NCBI GenBank assembly: GCA_023395465.1
Contig: JAEWZE010000201.1
Span: 1-15,799 of the forward strand
Length of the DNA stretch: 15,799 bases
DNA from: Pseudomonadota bacterium
GTDB taxonomy: Bacteria > Pseudomonadota > Gammaproteobacteria > Xanthomonadales > Xanthomonadaceae
Reading direction: 5' to 3'
The notes below the pieces were generated by a model. It was not told the DNA's origin. It ran no database searches and saw only the letters and a list, made by a program, of their open reading frames with translations. Shown one piece after another: positions 13,628-15,799 of the stretch. Each line of letters begins with the position of its first letter. The first letter of the stretch is position 1. A program made the translations under genes and the position numbers.

Positions 13628-13647
13628 CCGGCGCGCCATCGCGCCGG
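13628..13647. terminator. Stem-loop between decarboxylase and DGC gene
   Basis: CCGGCGCG and CGCGCCGG form a perfect 8-bp stem around CCAT, 33 bases after the decarboxylase stop codon. No U-tract follows on the minus strand, so it is a weak terminator candidate or a transcript-stabilising structure within one operon. Confidence 0.35.
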
Positions 13648-13680
13648 ATGCGCCGGGCCCGATCGTGCGTCCGCGCATCG

Positions 13681-15642
13681 CTACGCCGCCGGCAGCAGTA
13701 CCCGCAGCCGCGCCTGCAGGTGTTCGAAATAGCGGTCGATGTAGCTGATGCCGTTCTCGCGGTCGATCAGGTATGGATTCATCAGGGTGTGGCGCAGGAT
13801 CACCAGGCGGCCGGCGTCGTCGCCCTCGTCGCGGCTGTCCGGATCGATGCCGAGCGCGTCGAGGATCTGGCGCATGTCGTGCTCGCCGACCACGTCGCGG
13901 CGCAGGGTGGTGATGGAGGCGAAGAACTGCTTGACCTGCAGCGGCTGGCCGGGATCGCAGCGCAGCTCGTCGTGGAGCCGGCGCAAGAAGGCGTTGGCCC
14001 GGGCCAGTTCGCGATTGCCGTGCGGATTGAGCGCCAGGCAGACCAGGTTGCTGTCGGGCGGGAACGGCACGAGCGCCGCCACCGTGCCCGCCATCTCCGC
14101 GGCGAACCGTTGCGCGCGCGCCTGGAAGGCCTCGGCGGCGAGGACGGTCTGGCGCGGCAGCAGGCCGAAATTGGCATGGTCGAGCGGCAGCACGCGATGG
14201 CTGACGTACACCGCGGCGGCCATCGCGCCGGACTTGGAGCCTTCCGGGACGAGCTGGCCGAGCTGCCGGTAGCGGGCGGCATAGTCGCCGGCCGCGCCGG
14301 ACTGGAACACGTAGTCGGCCGCCTCGGCGAGCAGCGGCAGCGCGCGCTGGTCGCGGCAGACGAAGGCGCCGGCGCCGTAGGGCAGGTAGCCGAGCTTGTG
14401 CGGATCCACGGTCACCGAATCGACCTCGGCCAGCGCGGCGAACGCGGCATGCACCGCCGGCTGCGGGAACGCGGCGAAGCCCTGCCGCACCTCGTGCAGC
14501 GGCCGCAGGCTGCCGTCGGGATTGCGGAACAGCGTGGTCAGGTAGCCGCCCCAGGCCGCGTCCACGTGCACGCTGAACCCCAGGCCCGGCGCGCGGGCCC
14601 GGGCTGCGACGACCGCGTCGACCGGATCGACCGTGCCGTATTCGGTGGTGCCGAGCACGGCGACGGCCATCAGCACCGGCTGGCGTTCGCGCGCGCACTG
14701 CGCGAGCGTGGCTTCCAGCGCATCGGCGTCCAGGCGCATGCCGCGCGTCGGCAGCAGGCGCAGCTGGTCGCGGCCGAGGCCGAGCATCTTCAGGCCCTTG
14801 CTCCACGAGTAGTGCGCGGTGATCGGCGCCAGCACCAGCGGCACGCGCAGCTCGCGGTGGCGCGCGAAGAATGCCACCAGGCCCAGCTGTTCGACGCGCT
14901 GCGCCTGCACCTGCGCGCTCCAGTGCGCACGTTCCGCGGCGGGTTGCGCTGCGAGCCACTGCTGCCACTGCGCGAACAGCGCGATGCCCGCTTCGGGCGC
15001 GAGGTTGAAGGCCTGCCAGTCGTCGCCGGGCAGGGCCAGGTCCGGCACGGCGGCGGCGCGCAACGCCACCGGGAAGGCCTTGAGCGCCAGCGCCAGCCGC
15101 AGCGCCTGGTAGTTGGCCAGGGTGCCACCGGAGGTGAGATGGCCGAACGCGCAGTCGGGCCGGGCCGGATCGTCGGGCCAGCCGAGCATGCGCGCCAGCT
15201 GCAGGCCGACCTGCATTTCCAGCTGCAGGGTCACCGGCGCGGCGTCGCCGCTGACGTTGTTGGGGTTGTAGGGCAGGGTCAGGATCTGCGCGGCCAGCCC
15301 CGGCAGCAGCAGGTCCGAGACCATGTGGCCGATGTAGCGCGGGCTGTGGAAGGGCACCGAGCGCTTGAGCGCTGCCGAGAGCTGGTGCAGTTCGCGCCGC
15401 ATGCGCGCCTCGAAGGCCTGGTACTGCGGATGCTGGGCGGCGCGCGTGGGGATCGCCGGCGGGTCCTCGGGATGGAAGTTGCGGCGCCAGTGCACGTGGT
15501 CGCGCAGGAACTCGACGATCAGCCGTTCCAGCAGCGAGTCGTTCTCGGCATAGGGGCCGAGGAAGCAGGCGTCGAGCGTGCGCTGCCCGTCCTCCGGCAT
15601 GGGATCGGAATCGAAGGGCGCGGCGAAGGGGACAGGCTGCAT
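13681..15642 (-). CDS. Group II PLP-dependent amino-acid decarboxylase
   Basis: A 653-residue pyridoxal-phosphate decarboxylase of the glutamate/tyrosine/aromatic amino-acid group, cytoplasmic. Visible landmarks are RYIGHMVSDLLLPGLAAQ and PYNPNNVSGDAAPVT in the N-terminal part, the phosphate-binding TSGGT (170-174), H277 in HYSWSKG (ring-stacking His), D361 in VHVDAAWGG (pyridine nitrogen), and the Schiff-base lysine K416 in VDPHKLGY. The length exceeds typical glutamate decarboxylases (about 470) and is nearer bacterial tyrosine decarboxylases (about 620), but the substrate cannot be read from sequence. The start ATG 15642 coincides with the transcription start predicted from the upstream FNR-type promoter and has no ribosome-binding site, so the mRNA may be leaderless. 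ATG 15600 is an alternative, also without a ribosome-binding site. A proton-consuming decarboxylation in anoxic or acid conditions is a plausible role. Confidence 0.9.
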   Translation of the reverse strand: MQPVPFAAPFDSDPMPEDGQRTLDACFLGPYAENDSLLERLIVEFLRDHVHWRRNFHPEDPPAIPTRAAQHPQYQAFEARMRRELHQLSAALKRSVPFHSPRYIGHMVSDLLLPGLAAQILTLPYNPNNVSGDAAPVTLQLEMQVGLQLARMLGWPDDPARPDCAFGHLTSGGTLANYQALRLALALKAFPVALRAAAVPDLALPGDDWQAFNLAPEAGIALFAQWQQWLAAQPAAERAHWSAQVQAQRVEQLGLVAFFARHRELRVPLVLAPITAHYSWSKGLKMLGLGRDQLRLLPTRGMRLDADALEATLAQCARERQPVLMAVAVLGTTEYGTVDPVDAVVAARARAPGLGFSVHVDAAWGGYLTTLFRNPDGSLRPLHEVRQGFAAFPQPAVHAAFAALAEVDSVTVDPHKLGYLPYGAGAFVCRDQRALPLLAEAADYVFQSGAAGDYAARYRQLGQLVPEGSKSGAMAAAVYVSHRVLPLDHANFGLLPRQTVLAAEAFQARAQRFAAEMAGTVAALVPFPPDSNLVCLALNPHGNRELARANAFLRRLHDELRCDPGQPLQVKQFFASITTLRRDVVGEHDMRQILDALGIDPDSRDEGDDAGRLVILRHTLMNPYLIDRENGISYIDRYFEHLQARLRVLLPAA

Positions 15643-15648
15643 GGGGCG

Positions 15649-15654
15649 AGCGTA
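15649..15654 (-). promoter_or_regulatory. Candidate -10 hexamer of the decarboxylase gene
   Basis: TACGCT on the minus strand has the key T1, A2 and T6 and begins 22 bases after the FNR-type box. The predicted start of transcription falls on the A of the ATG at 15642. Confidence 0.5.
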
Positions 15655-15676
15655 GCGGCGCGCCGCGGGCCACCCC

Positions 15677-15690
15677 ATGACCCAGATCAA
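15677..15690 (-). promoter_or_regulatory. FNR/DNR-type box upstream of the decarboxylase
   Basis: TTGATCTGGGTCAT on the minus strand matches TTGAT-N4-ATCAA at 8 of 10 positions. Because the site is nearly symmetric it could also serve a gene on the + strand beyond the window, but the -10 at 15649-15654 favours the decarboxylase. Confidence 0.6.
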
Positions 15691-15799
15691 CCGGCAGGCA
15701 GGTGCCCGGCGGCGCCGCGCACGCCCGAGGGCGGTCGCGCCGGGCGGCGGTCTTCTTCGCGCAGGGCAGGGTCGCGCCGGCCGCTGCGGCTTCGCCGTC

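Noticed and set aside
15643..15690. In-frame extension of the decarboxylase to ATG 15690
   Set aside because: It would overlap the FNR-type box and -10 hexamer, and the extra residues look non-coding.
15691..15799. Possible gene start on + strand divergent from the decarboxylase
   Set aside because: No convincing start codon with a ribosome-binding site or recognisable protein in the remaining 109 bases.

Overview
The window is very GC-rich and gene-dense. It looks like a chromosome of the Lysobacteraceae/Xanthomonadaceae (a Lysobacter, Luteimonas, Pseudoxanthomonas or Xanthomonas relative). This rests on the codon bias, the protein flavour of the sugar genes, and a REP-type hairpin in the style common in that family. 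No rRNA, tRNA, CRISPR array, insertion sequence or phage gene was seen.

Left part (1-5737, + strand): sugar utilisation. A GH95 alpha-L-fucosidase, cut at its 5' end by the window edge, is followed by a XylE-like sugar/H+ symporter of the major facilitator superfamily and a vSGLT-like Na+/sugar symporter. A strong dyad with a central CG, resembling a LacI-family operator, lies between the fucosidase and the first transporter. Together this looks like part of a locus that strips sugars from plant or host glycans and imports the monosaccharides.

Middle (5738-6240): a 503-base gene-poor stretch with two inverted repeats, a 25-base tandem repeat, a REP-like hairpin, and an FNR/DNR-type box that starts the next operon.

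Right part (6241-15642): a locus for oxygen-independent ubiquinone synthesis. On the + strand, ubiD-ubiU-ubiV are tightly packed. Convergent to them on the - strand is an overlapping operon reading chorismate mutase-UbiT fusion, nadA, nadB. Upstream on the same strand are a small cysteine-rich DGC-type protein and a group II PLP-dependent decarboxylase. Three FNR-type boxes precede ubiD, the ubiT fusion and the decarboxylase. Each is followed, after exactly 22 bases, by a plausible -10 hexamer, the geometry of class II FNR activation.

The outstanding observation is the fusion of a chorismate mutase (AroQ fold, nearly complete active site) to UbiT, the lipid-binding accessory factor of the UbiU/UbiV hydroxylases. 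Chorismate mutase makes prephenate. A U32-family relative of UbiU/UbiV, the tRNA hydroxylase TrhP, is known to depend on prephenate. The fusion therefore suggests that this locus carries its own prephenate supply for anaerobic ring hydroxylation of ubiquinone. The final 109 bases (15691-15799) hold nothing I can recognise.
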